From positions 1 to 64,000 of the forward strand of contig NZ_QWLB01000012.1 in NCBI RefSeq assembly GCF_003574355.1: 64,000 nt of DNA, read 5' to 3'. The notes under the pieces are model-generated. The model did not search any database, had not been told where the DNA came from, and saw nothing but the letters and a program-made list of their open reading frames with translations. Shown here one piece after another: positions 44,301 to 52,460 of this stretch. Within the stretch, counting starts at the first letter, position 1, and every line of letters starts with the position of its first letter. Source of the DNA: Meiothermus granaticius NBRC 107808 (lineage in GTDB: Bacteria > Deinococcota > Deinococci > Deinococcales > Thermaceae). The position numbers and the translations under genes were made by a program.

Positions 44301-47300
44301 AGGCTCGGATAGGCCAGCCGTACCCCGAAGCCCAGCACCTGCCCTTCCAGGATCGGCAGGCCGTCCCCGCTCAGGCTGGCCTGCCCCTCTCGGAAACTCA
44401 GAACCCCGCTCCAGCCCTGGGCATAGCGGAGCGAACCAGTTAAATCCCCCGCGAGGCTTGCCTGGAGGGTGCGGGTTTCCCAGCGGGCTTGGATCTGTCC
44501 CCCGCGCCCCAAAGCGCTCCAGTCCAGCGAGGCCTGAAGGGCGCTCCAGGGGCCGGAGAGGTTTCCATTCAGTCGGAGCGAGCTCAGGTTGAAGTTGTCC
44601 AGCTTCGCCTCTACCCCCTCAGGGGTGAGACGGGCCTGAAGCCCTGAACCGCTCAGGCTGAGCTGGGTATCCTGGCCCCGCAGGATCAAGGTTTGGCCCA
44701 AGGCCTGGTAAGTGCCGGAGGCCCATAACCCAGGATAGGTACCGGAGGCCTCGAGCTGGCCCAGACCCTTGGGAAGCGCTCCCCCATAGGACCAGCTCAG
44801 CTGCAGAGGGTTCAGGCGCAGGGTGCCCTTCAAGGGCTCCAGCCCTTCCGCGCCCTGGAGCCTGACCTGAGTGTCCTGTGCGCTTAGGGCTACCCGCCCC
44901 CAGCCGGGCAGGGTGACCTGGCCGCTTCCATTCAGGCGGAGCGGTGAAAGATCGAGGCCAAACCGTCCCTCCAGCCCCACCGGACCCCCGAGATCCGCCT
45001 CGACCTGCCAAAGGGTGGGCTGTGACCAGCCCTGGGCCAGGCTCGCATTTAGGGTGCCGCTCCAGCTCCCTTGACCTGCCAGGCTGAGGCGTCCGGTCGC
45101 TACCTCAGCACTCCCCACCAGCCGGCCTCCTGGCACAGGTAAATCCAGCAGCAGCGAACCCGAGGGGGTTTGGTCGTAGCGCACCACCCCGGTGACATAG
45201 GGGCCGGAGAGCCGGGCTTGCAGGATGCGGTCGTAGCTCAGCTCAAACCCCTGGTTTTGGTAGGTTCCGCTCAGACTGGCACGCAACTGCATGGGGAGCA
45301 GGATTCCTGAAGCCTCGAGCTGGGGACCGGTCAGTTTGAGGGGCAATTCCAGGGTCTCGAGCGGGCCTTCGCCCGAGGTTTTTAGTTTGAGCGGCAGGCC
45401 AAGGAAGGGCTCGAGGTCGGTCTCGGCCTGCGCTTTGAGTACCCCGTTGGTGTACTCTGCCTGGAGCCCCGGCCCCAGGGCACTGGCCTGTACCTGGCCA
45501 TCGTAAGCAAAACTCAGGGCGATCTGGGCGCCCTTTCCAGCCAAGCTCCCCTGTCCCTGGAGCAACGGTTTGAGCACGCTGCCCTTCAGGGTGGCCTCGA
45601 GGCTGAGGCGACTGGAGGCCAGGGATTGGGCATAGGAGAGGGTGCCGCCCAAATCGCCCCGACGGCTCACCTGGGCCGCTACCGAAACCCCGTAGGCTTG
45701 GCCGCTGGCCCGAACCCCCCCGGCCTGGCCCCTCAGCTCCAAGGCGATGCTGGGGCTGGAGACGGTCATCAGGCCCCTGAAATCCTCCCCTTGGTTGCTC
45801 AACTCCCCGCTCAGCGAGAAGCTGCGTCCGGCGGCCTCGAGGGTGCCTTGCCCCTGAGCCTGTGCCGAGAGGATTTCGGCACCCTGGCCACCGGCCTGAA
45901 GCTGCAGCGGCGCTGCCCAGACCGCACTCCACCGGGCTCCGTCCCCGCTGATCCGCAGTGGGCCGCGCTGCTTCAGGTATTGCAGGGTCTCGAGCGGCCC
46001 CGTGGCTTGGTAGGCGGTCCCTCTGCTGGAGAGCTCGAGCTGGGTTTTGGCGTAGGGGGTGCTTACCTCCAGGCTGGCCTGCCCCTGCGCCCCTTCGAGG
46101 CGGTAGCTGCCGCGGCCCAGGGCCTGTCCCCAAGGGCCGCTGGCCGAGAGCTGAACCCCAGGCCGGGAGCGCGGCCCACTGAACTCAGCCTCGAGCCGGG
46201 TCTGGCCCAGCGGATAGGTCAGGCGGCCACTGAGCGGCTCGCTCAGGCGCACGCTGCCCGACAGATCCCCCAGGCCAGTGAGTTGAAGCGACGAGCCAAG
46301 CTGGAGCCTGAGGCCAGCGGAGAGGCTGGGGAGGAAGGCCGAGACCACCCGATCCCGGTAGGCCAGCTCGACCTCCTGGCCATAAACCTGCAGGTGCCCG
46401 CTGGCCTCGCCGTTTCCCTCCAGGTTGAGGTTTCCCGCAATCCGGCCGGCCACCTCGACGTTGAACGCGCGGGCCAGGCTGCGGGTCTCGAGGTCGAAGC
46501 GCGCGTGGGCGTTGGCAATCTGAATCTGGCCCTCGGGCAGATGCACCGCCCCGACCAACTTGTGCAGGTCGGCCCCTTGTGCACGGAGCTCGGCGCTCAG
46601 GGGAATTCCGCTGTACTCGGTTTGGAACTGGGCCTCGAGGTTCAGGCTGCGGCCCTCCATCTGGCCCCGCAGGGTTCCCGAGCGGCCCTGGAAGGTGTAG
46701 GGCCAGTCCACCTGGCCCCGATACTCAAGGCCCCGGCCCTCGAGCTGCAAGGGCCCCTCGAGCTGCCAGGTCTGCTTCAACACATCTGCCGAAAGCCGCC
46801 AGGCCCGGGGCTCGAGGTAAGGGAGCCGGTATTCACCGCTGCCGCTGGCCTCCAGGCGTTCCCAGGGGCCCTGTACCGCCAGACTGCCGCTCAGGTAGGG
46901 CAACCGCAGGCTGCCCCGCAGCTCGAGGGCCTCGGTGCTGGCCCGGCCTTGTAACTGGCCGTAGAGGCTTTGCACCTCAACCTTCAGCGGCCCCAGCAGG
47001 CCGTTGCCGCTAGCCAGCACCTGCCCATAGGGGCTCTCGAGCCGCAGCTGTCCCCCTTGGTCGCTCCAGCGCCCAGAAACCTGGGCGGGAAACCCCAGGC
47101 GCTGGGTGTCAAAACTGCGGGCAACCGCCTGCAAGCGCAACCCCTCCAAAGGGTCTCCGCTCACCTGGCGATATTCCCCGGACAGCGAGAGCCGACCCCC
47201 CTGAAACTGCCCGCTGTAGCGCAGCTCAGTACCCTTGCCCTGGGCCCTGAGGCTTCCCTCGAGCTGGGGCAGGTCCAGGCCAAGGGTGTAGCGGGCCTCC

Positions 47301-49663
47301 AGCAGGTTGGCCTGGCCTGAGAGCTGGCCGCTGTACCCGGCAGCCTGTACCGCACCGCTGAGGCTCAGCCTGCTCCAGGGCCCCGTTCCGGCCAAGGAGC
47401 CATAGGGGGTGAAAGCCTGGACGCGTCCGCCCTGCAGATTGCCGCTGGCCTCGAGCTGGGCCGACTGCCCTTGGATGCGCAGGGGCAGGCTGAGCTGAAA
47501 GGGAAAGTCACCCTGAAAGCGAACGCTCCCGCCTTGCAGGCGGACCCCCTCCCGGTTCACCTCCAGGGGCAGGGGCGGCACCTCTACCGCTCCTCGGAAG
47601 GGCAGGGTGAGCTGGCCGGCCAGTGCAGGGGTAGGCCACAGGGGTCCCGAAAGCTCAGCGTAACCACGGGTAGTGGCGTAAAGGGTGCGGCCTTGCCCCT
47701 CGAGGTCGGCCTGTAGCCAAGGGGTGGAAAGCCGCGCACTACCGAGGTAGGCGCCCCCTTTAAGGCTGAGGTCGGCTTGTGCGCTCACCACCCCCAGTTT
47801 GAGCGGGCCCCGGATGCGGACCCCCTCGGTTCCGCTGGCCGTGAGGCTCAGGGTGTCGAGGGTAGCCCGGACCTCGCTGCTGTCGGCGGTTCCGCTGAGG
47901 GGAAGATCGCCCAGCGGGGTGCGCAACTGGCCCTGATAGCGCGTGCCGAGCCCCTCGAGCACCCCCTGCACGCGGGCATGCGGACTTTGCAGATCCCAGC
48001 TTCCACTCAGGCGGGTATCGGCGTAGCGTAGATTTCCCGAGAGCGCCAGCGCCTCGCCGAGCTGTAGGGGTAAGGCCTTCAGGCTCAGGCTAAAGACTCC
48101 GTTCTGGTAGGCCCCGTCGGCATAGCGGTTGCTAAGCCGCCAGGTTTTGCCTTCCTGGCGCACCTCGAGGGGAAACTGGGTGTAGGGCGAGGCGTAGTTG
48201 AGCTGGGCGGTTAGCCGACCGTCGCGCAGCGCACCGCTTCCGCTCAAGCTCCCCACCAGCAGCTCGAGGCTGCTCAAGCGCAGGCCTAGGTTGCTCCAGG
48301 ATCCATCTAACCCCAAGGGGCCAAGCTGTCCGGCCACCTGGTTGCCATTGCCGCTCAGGCTTCCGGAAAGGCGGAAGGGCTTGGCCGCCGGTAACCCCAC
48401 CCCCTCTGAGGTCACCGCAGCCCTCCACCGGCTGCCGGTGCTCTCAAACTTGAGATCGGCGCTGCCCTGGAGGGGTTTGGGCCAGACCAGGGTGCCGCTG
48501 CCGGTGGTGTCGGAGCCCGCTCCCCTGAGCTGGAGCTGGCTTCCCAGGGAGTCGGTCAGGCCTACCTTATACCCACTGCCCACCAGGGAGACCTCCGCGC
48601 TGAAGCTTCGGTCGAAAAAACGCCCCTCGGCAGCCGCATCCAGGCGAAAGACCTTATTGAACTCGAGGGTTCCCTGGTAGTTCAGGGGTTCCCCCAGCAG
48701 TCTGCCCACCCCGCGGTAGCGCCCGGTCAGGATCAGCTCCCGCCAGCCATGACCCTCCAGCACCAGCGGCCCCGAACCCTCAACCGGCAGCTTGAGGTTC
48801 CAATTGGCCGCCAAGGCCGGTAGGGTGGGGTTGCCCTCGACCTGAAAGGTGTAGCGTTGCCTGCGCAGGTTTACCGTTCCGCTGGCTTTGAGTGGCCCGC
48901 CCAGCCCATATCCGGTGAGGTTGGCGCTGACCACGTTGCCATCAAACCGCACCGGTCCAGCCACCGCACTGGCGGTGATGGGGCCGGGGAAGCGCACCAC
49001 GCCCCCGCTGATCTGATTGTCCCCGCGAACCCCTTTGGAATTAACCACCCAGTGCCCCGTGAAGGTTCCGCCCTCGATCCCGGAGTACCAGTAGCGTGCG
49101 GCCCGCAGCTCCCCCTTGGCCTGAAGGTCCCAAGCCTCGAATTCCCGCCCGGTGCGGCGCACCTCCGCGCTAATTTTCCCCTCGGGCAGTTCGACCCGCA
49201 CCTGATAGGGGCCGTTCCCGTTGATCTGGGCTTTTAGGGTGGGGATGGGGAAGCGCTTGCCCTCATTGATCGAGACCTGGATGTTCTCCAAACGCAGCTC
49301 ATCTACCCGCAGCTTGAGCGCCCCCGGTGGCCCCGGCGGTTTGCTGGGGATGAGGGTGTCCCAACCGATCGAGGCCACCCCATCTTGGGCAAAGATGCGC
49401 AGCGGCAGCTCCTTGCGGGCCAGGCTCAGCAAGCTGTAGCTCAGGTGTAGCTGGGCCGCCTGTACCTTGATTCCGCCCCCCTCGAGCTGCACATCCTTGG
49501 CGTGGATGCCGGTGAGCAGATACCCCCCGACCCCTCCCCACTGGCCCTTGAACCCTCCAGCCTTCAAGCCTTCGCTGAGCACATACTGGATGAGCGGTGG
49601 GAATGCGGGCAGCGCTAGCAATACCAGCAACACAACCGTCGGAATCCAGCGCCAAAATCGCAT
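41372..49663 (-). CDS. tamB: Giant TamB-like (DUF490) envelope protein, about 2763 residues
   Basis: A very large AsmA/TamB-type protein expected to span from the inner to the outer membrane and to act in lipid transfer or outer-membrane protein assembly. The ATG at 49663 gives MRFWRWIPTVVLLVLLALPA, a membrane anchor; an upstream reading to 49741 adds a non-signal extension. The long middle consists of short amphipathic strands rich in Leu, Gly, Ser, Gln and Tyr, as in the TamB beta-taco fold. The last 400 residues hold the TamB domain (LSQAEIYALLLLGRSDLS; FTIGKYLSPELFFAYSVD) and the chain ends FGVGLTFRF. E. coli TamB has 1259 residues, so this is over twice as long. No Omp85 gene adjoins it. 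Confidence 0.9.
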   Translation of the reverse strand: MRFWRWIPTVVLLVLLALPAFPPLIQYVLSEGLKAGGFKGQWGGVGGYLLTGIHAKDVQLEGGGIKVQAAQLHLSYSLLSLARKELPLRIFAQDGVASIGWDTLIPSKPPGPPGALKLRVDELRLENIQVSINEGKRFPIPTLKAQINGNGPYQVRVELPEGKISAEVRRTGREFEAWDLQAKGELRAARYWYSGIEGGTFTGHWVVNSKGVRGDNQISGGVVRFPGPITASAVAGPVRFDGNVVSANLTGYGLGGPLKASGTVNLRRQRYTFQVEGNPTLPALAANWNLKLPVEGSGPLVLEGHGWRELILTGRYRGVGRLLGEPLNYQGTLEFNKVFRLDAAAEGRFFDRSFSAEVSLVGSGYKVGLTDSLGSQLQLRGAGSDTTGSGTLVWPKPLQGSADLKFESTGSRWRAAVTSEGVGLPAAKPFRLSGSLSGNGNQVAGQLGPLGLDGSWSNLGLRLSSLELLVGSLSGSGALRDGRLTAQLNYASPYTQFPLEVRQEGKTWRLSNRYADGAYQNGVFSLSLKALPLQLGEALALSGNLRYADTRLSGSWDLQSPHARVQGVLEGLGTRYQGQLRTPLGDLPLSGTADSSEVRATLDTLSLTASGTEGVRIRGPLKLGVVSAQADLSLKGGAYLGSARLSTPWLQADLEGQGRTLYATTRGYAELSGPLWPTPALAGQLTLPFRGAVEVPPLPLEVNREGVRLQGGSVRFQGDFPFQLSLPLRIQGQSAQLEASGNLQGGRVQAFTPYGSLAGTGPWSRLSLSGAVQAAGYSGQLSGQANLLEARYTLGLDLPQLEGSLRAQGKGTELRYSGQFQGGRLSLSGEYRQVSGDPLEGLRLQAVARSFDTQRLGFPAQVSGRWSDQGGQLRLESPYGQVLASGNGLLGPLKVEVQSLYGQLQGRASTEALELRGSLRLPYLSGSLAVQGPWERLEASGSGEYRLPYLEPRAWRLSADVLKQTWQLEGPLQLEGRGLEYRGQVDWPYTFQGRSGTLRGQMEGRSLNLEAQFQTEYSGIPLSAELRAQGADLHKLVGAVHLPEGQIQIANAHARFDLETRSLARAFNVEVAGRIAGNLNLEGNGEASGHLQVYGQEVELAYRDRVVSAFLPSLSAGLRLQLGSSLQLTGLGDLSGSVRLSEPLSGRLTYPLGQTRLEAEFSGPRSRPGVQLSASGPWGQALGRGSYRLEGAQGQASLEVSTPYAKTQLELSSRGTAYQATGPLETLQYLKQRGPLRISGDGARWSAVWAAPLQLQAGGQGAEILSAQAQGQGTLEAAGRSFSLSGELSNQGEDFRGLMTVSSPSIALELRGQAGGVRASGQAYGVSVAAQVSRRGDLGGTLSYAQSLASSRLSLEATLKGSVLKPLLQGQGSLAGKGAQIALSFAYDGQVQASALGPGLQAEYTNGVLKAQAETDLEPFLGLPLKLKTSGEGPLETLELPLKLTGPQLEASGILLPMQLRASLSGTYQNQGFELSYDRILQARLSGPYVTGVVRYDQTPSGSLLLDLPVPGGRLVGSAEVATGRLSLAGQGSWSGTLNASLAQGWSQPTLWQVEADLGGPVGLEGRFGLDLSPLRLNGSGQVTLPGWGRVALSAQDTQVRLQGAEGLEPLKGTLRLNPLQLSWSYGGALPKGLGQLEASGTYPGLWASGTYQALGQTLILRGQDTQLSLSGSGLQARLTPEGVEAKLDNFNLSSLRLNGNLSGPWSALQASLDWSALGRGGQIQARWETRTLQASLAGDLTGSLRYAQGWSGVLSFREGQASLSGDGLPILEGQVLGFGVRLAYPSLEVFNPTPSGGSKPAPPTLNARTASSQVLQGAGGAPAQHLSLNLAERSASGSLEVRGVTVQGQGRSLEAAYPLAEGQITAGFNLETYALTLAAPGLGQGNLVYSGGKLSGRLDAALYGLELSLKGEDQQVSFSGSHPATEWLPWGDGTLNGRVGLDGTYQATYTGASDKQPPQVLELQGKALEARLKAKGPWLNGGLEYGSGGAWAGSLSVNLPLPALDSNAALQLQGKGELSAQGKVEGGVGTLNLSASLGGSGPRASLRFSDLNLSEIPLLASRIPYLEGRASGQAEYSADKATFSLSSPGLSIKNDGLSLATRLEGHYQGGVFQADLTFDQVKSEGLFRQDTDLGSSRSRIHLQSDGQHLSGEASASAFPLHWLLSAWVGDLSGQAYWTGKASFDLDLRNAWASKGVFVGQNLRFEGGGDALSGQAVLRFEGERLYIDELALAGKGTWKGSGYWGRNRSNLRLDLENTTFTPVLQVIPNLKPYAPEGSGTLRLRSDGQVFDLSLENFRFKLGPVRAETPRATLQVGKTATATGRLTLTAPYPAVADLSGEGDAEGFTVSAKGSANLPLLSPNEPFALSFSYPSYVLDVRLVNQQARLNGTLFPRLALALQGPVPVSYPQYFLLDGLVNTNLVLNYTDGVYRILGSVEVMRARLGLPQGQQEVSIPASSPPSNPGQSPPIPVQFVNVEIQAERGILIQEPLAQGELAGDLYLNGDASNPYLSGEVVPLRGSFRLWNREFTLHDRSSTERSYARFSPDNGILPEIQITADTQVQDQAKNETVKIYLTLKGQFVRQNGKIKINLDPTFTAQTSSGPLSQAEIYALLLLGRSDLSVLPNDIAQSGIQGVVQNFLLGQLETELSKVLGLDQVKVDIPLLNGGKVEETKFTIGKYLSPELFFAYSVDLRGYQTVYAEYRQGDYSFRFSSDLIPYLRPTFSLGYSIRPIGADLTLDISTPSSSDSQTDGFRFGVGLTFRF

Positions 49664-49827
49664 CTCGGCTTTCAGGATAGCGGAAAAAACTGAGGGGAGC
49701 TTAGGAGAAAGCAAAACGGGAAGTTCAGGGATATACCCCAAAGATTCCGCGAAATTCCAGAGATGTGCTGGGTTGGCTAGGCTCTCCGCTCAAGCCACAA
49801 GGCTTTTCGACTTGTTAGATTGGGGGT

Positions 49828-50094
49828 ATGGAGCGCATGACCGTGCTGATTGGTGGGGTGGTTCAAGGGGTGGGGTATCGTCATTTCACCCGGGCTCGAG
49901 CCCTCGAGCTGGGCTTGGTGGGCTACGCCGAAAACCTGAGCGATGGGCGGGTAGAGGTGGTGGCGGAGGGCTCCCGGGCCGATCTGGAGCACCTCTTGCA
50001 CCACTTGCGGCAGGGGCCTCGGGGCTCGAGGGTGAATCAGCTCGAGGTGCAGTGGAGCGAGGCCACCGGCCTGAGGGGGTTTCAAATCTTCTAA
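49828..50094 (+). CDS. acyP: Acylphosphatase
   Basis: Hydrolyses acyl phosphates such as acetyl phosphate and carbamoyl phosphate. The 88-residue protein has the substrate-binding loop [13 protein letters not shown] with its catalytic Arg and the [17 protein letters not shown] strand with the catalytic Asn. An internal ATG at 49837 is an alternative start. A GGGGGT element precedes the ATG. A terminator follows directly. Confidence 0.96.
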   Translation: MERMTVLIGGVVQGVGYRHFTRARALELGLVGYAENLSDGRVEVVAEGSRADLEHLLHHLRQGPRGSRVNQLEVQWSEATGLRGFQIF

Positions 50095-50096
50095 AA

Positions 50097-50131
50097 AAGC
50101 CGCCCAGGGCCAAACCTGGGGCGGCTTCTTT
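50097..50131 (+). terminator. Intrinsic terminator after acyP
   Basis: Stem AAGCCGCCCAGG pairs with CCTGGGGCGGCTT (one bulged G) around a short CA-rich loop, followed by CTTTG. It begins just past the acyP stop. Confidence 0.75.
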
Positions 50132-50195
50132 GCCGGGCGGGGTTAGCCGAACCCCGGCTATACCGTATCTCTGTATATACCCGGCGATCTGGGGG

Positions 50196-50714
50196 TTACT
50201 TTCCCTTGGCCTCGAGGGCGATGTCCTGGCCCCCTTGGGCGCTCAGGATTTCCTTGGCCTGGCTGCACTCCGTTTCGCTGCCATGCATGAGTACCAAGTA
50301 GCTGCCGGCCTTGATGGCAGTCTCGTACTTGAGGGCTTTATCCCGCTTCAGGCCATAGCCCACCAGCCCGCCGACCAAAGCCCCGCCCGCGGCTCCTAGG
50401 GCCGCACCCTCCAAGCCCGCAATCAGGCTGGCCACAAAGGGTCCCGCGACCACCAAGGGCCCTACACCAGGAATCCACAGGAAAGCCGCTCCCACCAACA
50501 GGCCAAAAATACCGCCTACCCAGGCCCCAACCCCCGCGCTGCCTCTAGCCACATCCCCGGTGGTAATGAAGCCATGCACCTGCTCGGTGGATTGGAGATT
50601 TTGTCCCACGATGGAGGCCTGCTTGATGGGCAAACCGGCCTCTCCCATCTTCCTTACCGCCTGCTCTGCCGCCGAATGGGTTTGGAAAACCGCGCTAACC
50701 ACGTACTCGTCCAT
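50196..50714 (-). CDS. General stress protein 17M/YflT-like protein with glycine-zipper segment
   Basis: A 172-residue protein. The N-terminal part (MDEYVVSAVFQTHSAAEQAV) is the ferredoxin-like general stress fold. The middle (about residues 60-130) is a Gly/Ala-rich hydrophobic stretch (VGGIFGLLVGAAF; GLEGAALGAAGGALVGGLVG) that could insert in membranes, and the end returns to a soluble strand pattern. ATG at 50714 has AAGGAGG six bases upstream, so the longer frame from 50735 is not used. Role inferred only as stress-related. Confidence 0.75.
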   Translation of the reverse strand: MDEYVVSAVFQTHSAAEQAVRKMGEAGLPIKQASIVGQNLQSTEQVHGFITTGDVARGSAGVGAWVGGIFGLLVGAAFLWIPGVGPLVVAGPFVASLIAGLEGAALGAAGGALVGGLVGYGLKRDKALKYETAIKAGSYLVLMHGSETECSQAKEILSAQGGQDIALEAKGK

Positions 50715-50908
50715 AAGGGCCTCCTTTGGAGCCATAATGCCTGTGCTCCCTTCCGATTATGGGATTCCCGAAAAGGGAAGATCAAGCCGCCTGGGTAGGC
50801 CCTTACCCCCCCTTGCATTGGCGCCCTGCAAAGTGGTAGGGTTTGCCGGAAGAATCAAAACAAACAAAAACGCAGGTCGGCAACACCATTCAACTGGGGG
50901 TGATCAGC

Positions 50909-52460
50909 TTGGCAGCCAGGATGGCACAGGGGTTTGGTTGGTTGGAGAAGCTGTTGCCGGTTAATCGCTTGGTCTCGAGGGAGGAGCTGCGCGACGGTGA
51001 CCGCGCGGCCTTGTGGTGGCTGGTGAGCGGGGTGGTCTGGCTGACCATCGTGGACCTGTTCGGGCTCATCATCGCCACCGAGCTGGTGGCCCCCCAGACC
51101 TTCGCGGGCGTCGAGTTTCTGACCTTTCCGCGCATCCGCATCTTGCATGTGAACGGGGTGATTTTTGCCTGGCTTTCGGCCATGTACTGGGGGGCGGTCT
51201 TTTTCATGCTGCCCCGCTTGTTGGGCCGGGGCCTCTACAGTCCTGGCCTGGCCCGGTTTAGCGCGGTGCTGTGGAATCTGATGTTCATCGGGGCTTTTGT
51301 GACGGTAGCTATCCTGGGCTGGAACCAGGGTCGGGAGTACGGCGAGCTGGTCTGGTGGCTGGATGTCCTGTTGGTGATAGCCTGGCTGCTCAACATCTAC
51401 AACGTGATCGCCACCGTGCTGACCCGCCGGGTGCGCCCCCTGTACGTGACGGTCTGGTGGATGGTGGCCTCACCGCTCTGGCTGGCCGCCGACTACATCA
51501 TCGGAAACGTGTTGTGGCGGCCCCAGGGTTATGTGGGAGACCCCATACAAAACCTGCTGACCGGGACCGGCGGTTCCGGGGCAGCCCCGACCTGGATCGC
51601 CGACGGCATGCTCAACTGGTGGTACGCTCACAACCTTTTCGGGCTCTGGCTGACCCCCATGCTCCTGGCGGTGCTCTACTACCTGGTGCCGCGCATCACC
51701 AATACCCCTCTCTACTCGCAAACCCTCTCGTTCATCTCCTTCTGGGGGATGGCCTTCTTTTATACCGGGGTGGGGCATCACCACATCCTGCAAGCTCCCA
51801 TCCCCGGCTGGCTCAAAACGTATGCCACCCTATCGTTCGGTAATGCTGCTGGTACCGGTGTTTACCTTCGTGACCGATATCGTGCTGACCATGCGCGGGC
51901 ACTGGGGCAAGTTCTTCACCAACATGCCCCTGCGCTACGGGCTCACCGCCCTGATCTTTTACCTGCTGGTCAACATCCAGGGTTCCTTTGAGGCCATCCA
52001 GCAGTTCAACCGCTTCACCCACTTCACCAACTTCGTGGTGGCCCATGCCCACCTGGCCCTGTTGGGGGCGTTCACCTTTGTGGGCATGGGCTTCATTGAG
52101 TATGCTTTCTCGCGCATCTATGGCAAGCCCATCTATAGCCGGGCCCTCTCGGAGTGGACCTACTGGCTGATCCTGGTGGGGTTCAGCGGGTTCTTCTGGT
52201 CCCTCACCATTGCAGGTTTCATCCAGGGCCAAGCCTTCTTGCAGGGGGTCCCAGAGATCAACCTGATCGCCTGGCTAAGGCCCTGGTACATCGCCCGGGC
52301 CGCCTTCGGGGGGATGATCGTGCTGTCTGGGATCGTGCAGATGTACAACCTCTGGCAGACCGTGCGCCAGGATACCCGGGCCCTGGCCTTACGGGAGTTC
52401 GAACAGGTAGCCCGGTCAGGGGCAGGGCCTCAAACCGCCCAGGAGGGTAGCCATGCCTGA
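50909..52460 (+). CDS. ccoN: cbb3-type oxidase catalytic subunit CcoN-like, interrupted by a one-base frameshift near 51828
   Basis: Heme-copper oxidase subunit I. Ligands visible: low-spin heme His in ILHVNGVIF, CuB His in NWWYAHNLFG, CuB pair and the Tyr six residues before it in FFYTGVGHHH, and the heme pair in VVAHAHLALLG. The Tyr matches the cross-linked Tyr of O2-reducing C-family oxidases and is absent from NO reductases. The canonical channel Glu appears shifted (QGSFEAIQQF). The frame reads to a stop at 51991; the remaining third continues one base over (in frame from 51822 to 52460). Removing one C of CCC (51828-51830) restores 516 residues with normal spacing. TTG at 50909 is preferred for its GGGGGTGATC box; in-frame TTG 50843 or ATG 50921 are alternatives. 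Confidence 0.85.

Noticed and set aside
41372-49663. Repeats in the giant gene considered as a sign of assembly artefact or an adhesin
   Set aside because: The repeats are short and degenerate at protein level, the frame is intact over 8 kb, and the C-terminus has a TamB domain with an N-terminal membrane anchor, unlike adhesins.
50909-52460. CcoN-like gene considered as a nitric oxide reductase NorB
   Set aside because: The HxH helix region resembles NorB somewhat, but the Tyr six residues before the HH pair and the WWYAHN motif match C-family oxygen reductases, and the NorB WVEG glutamate is absent.
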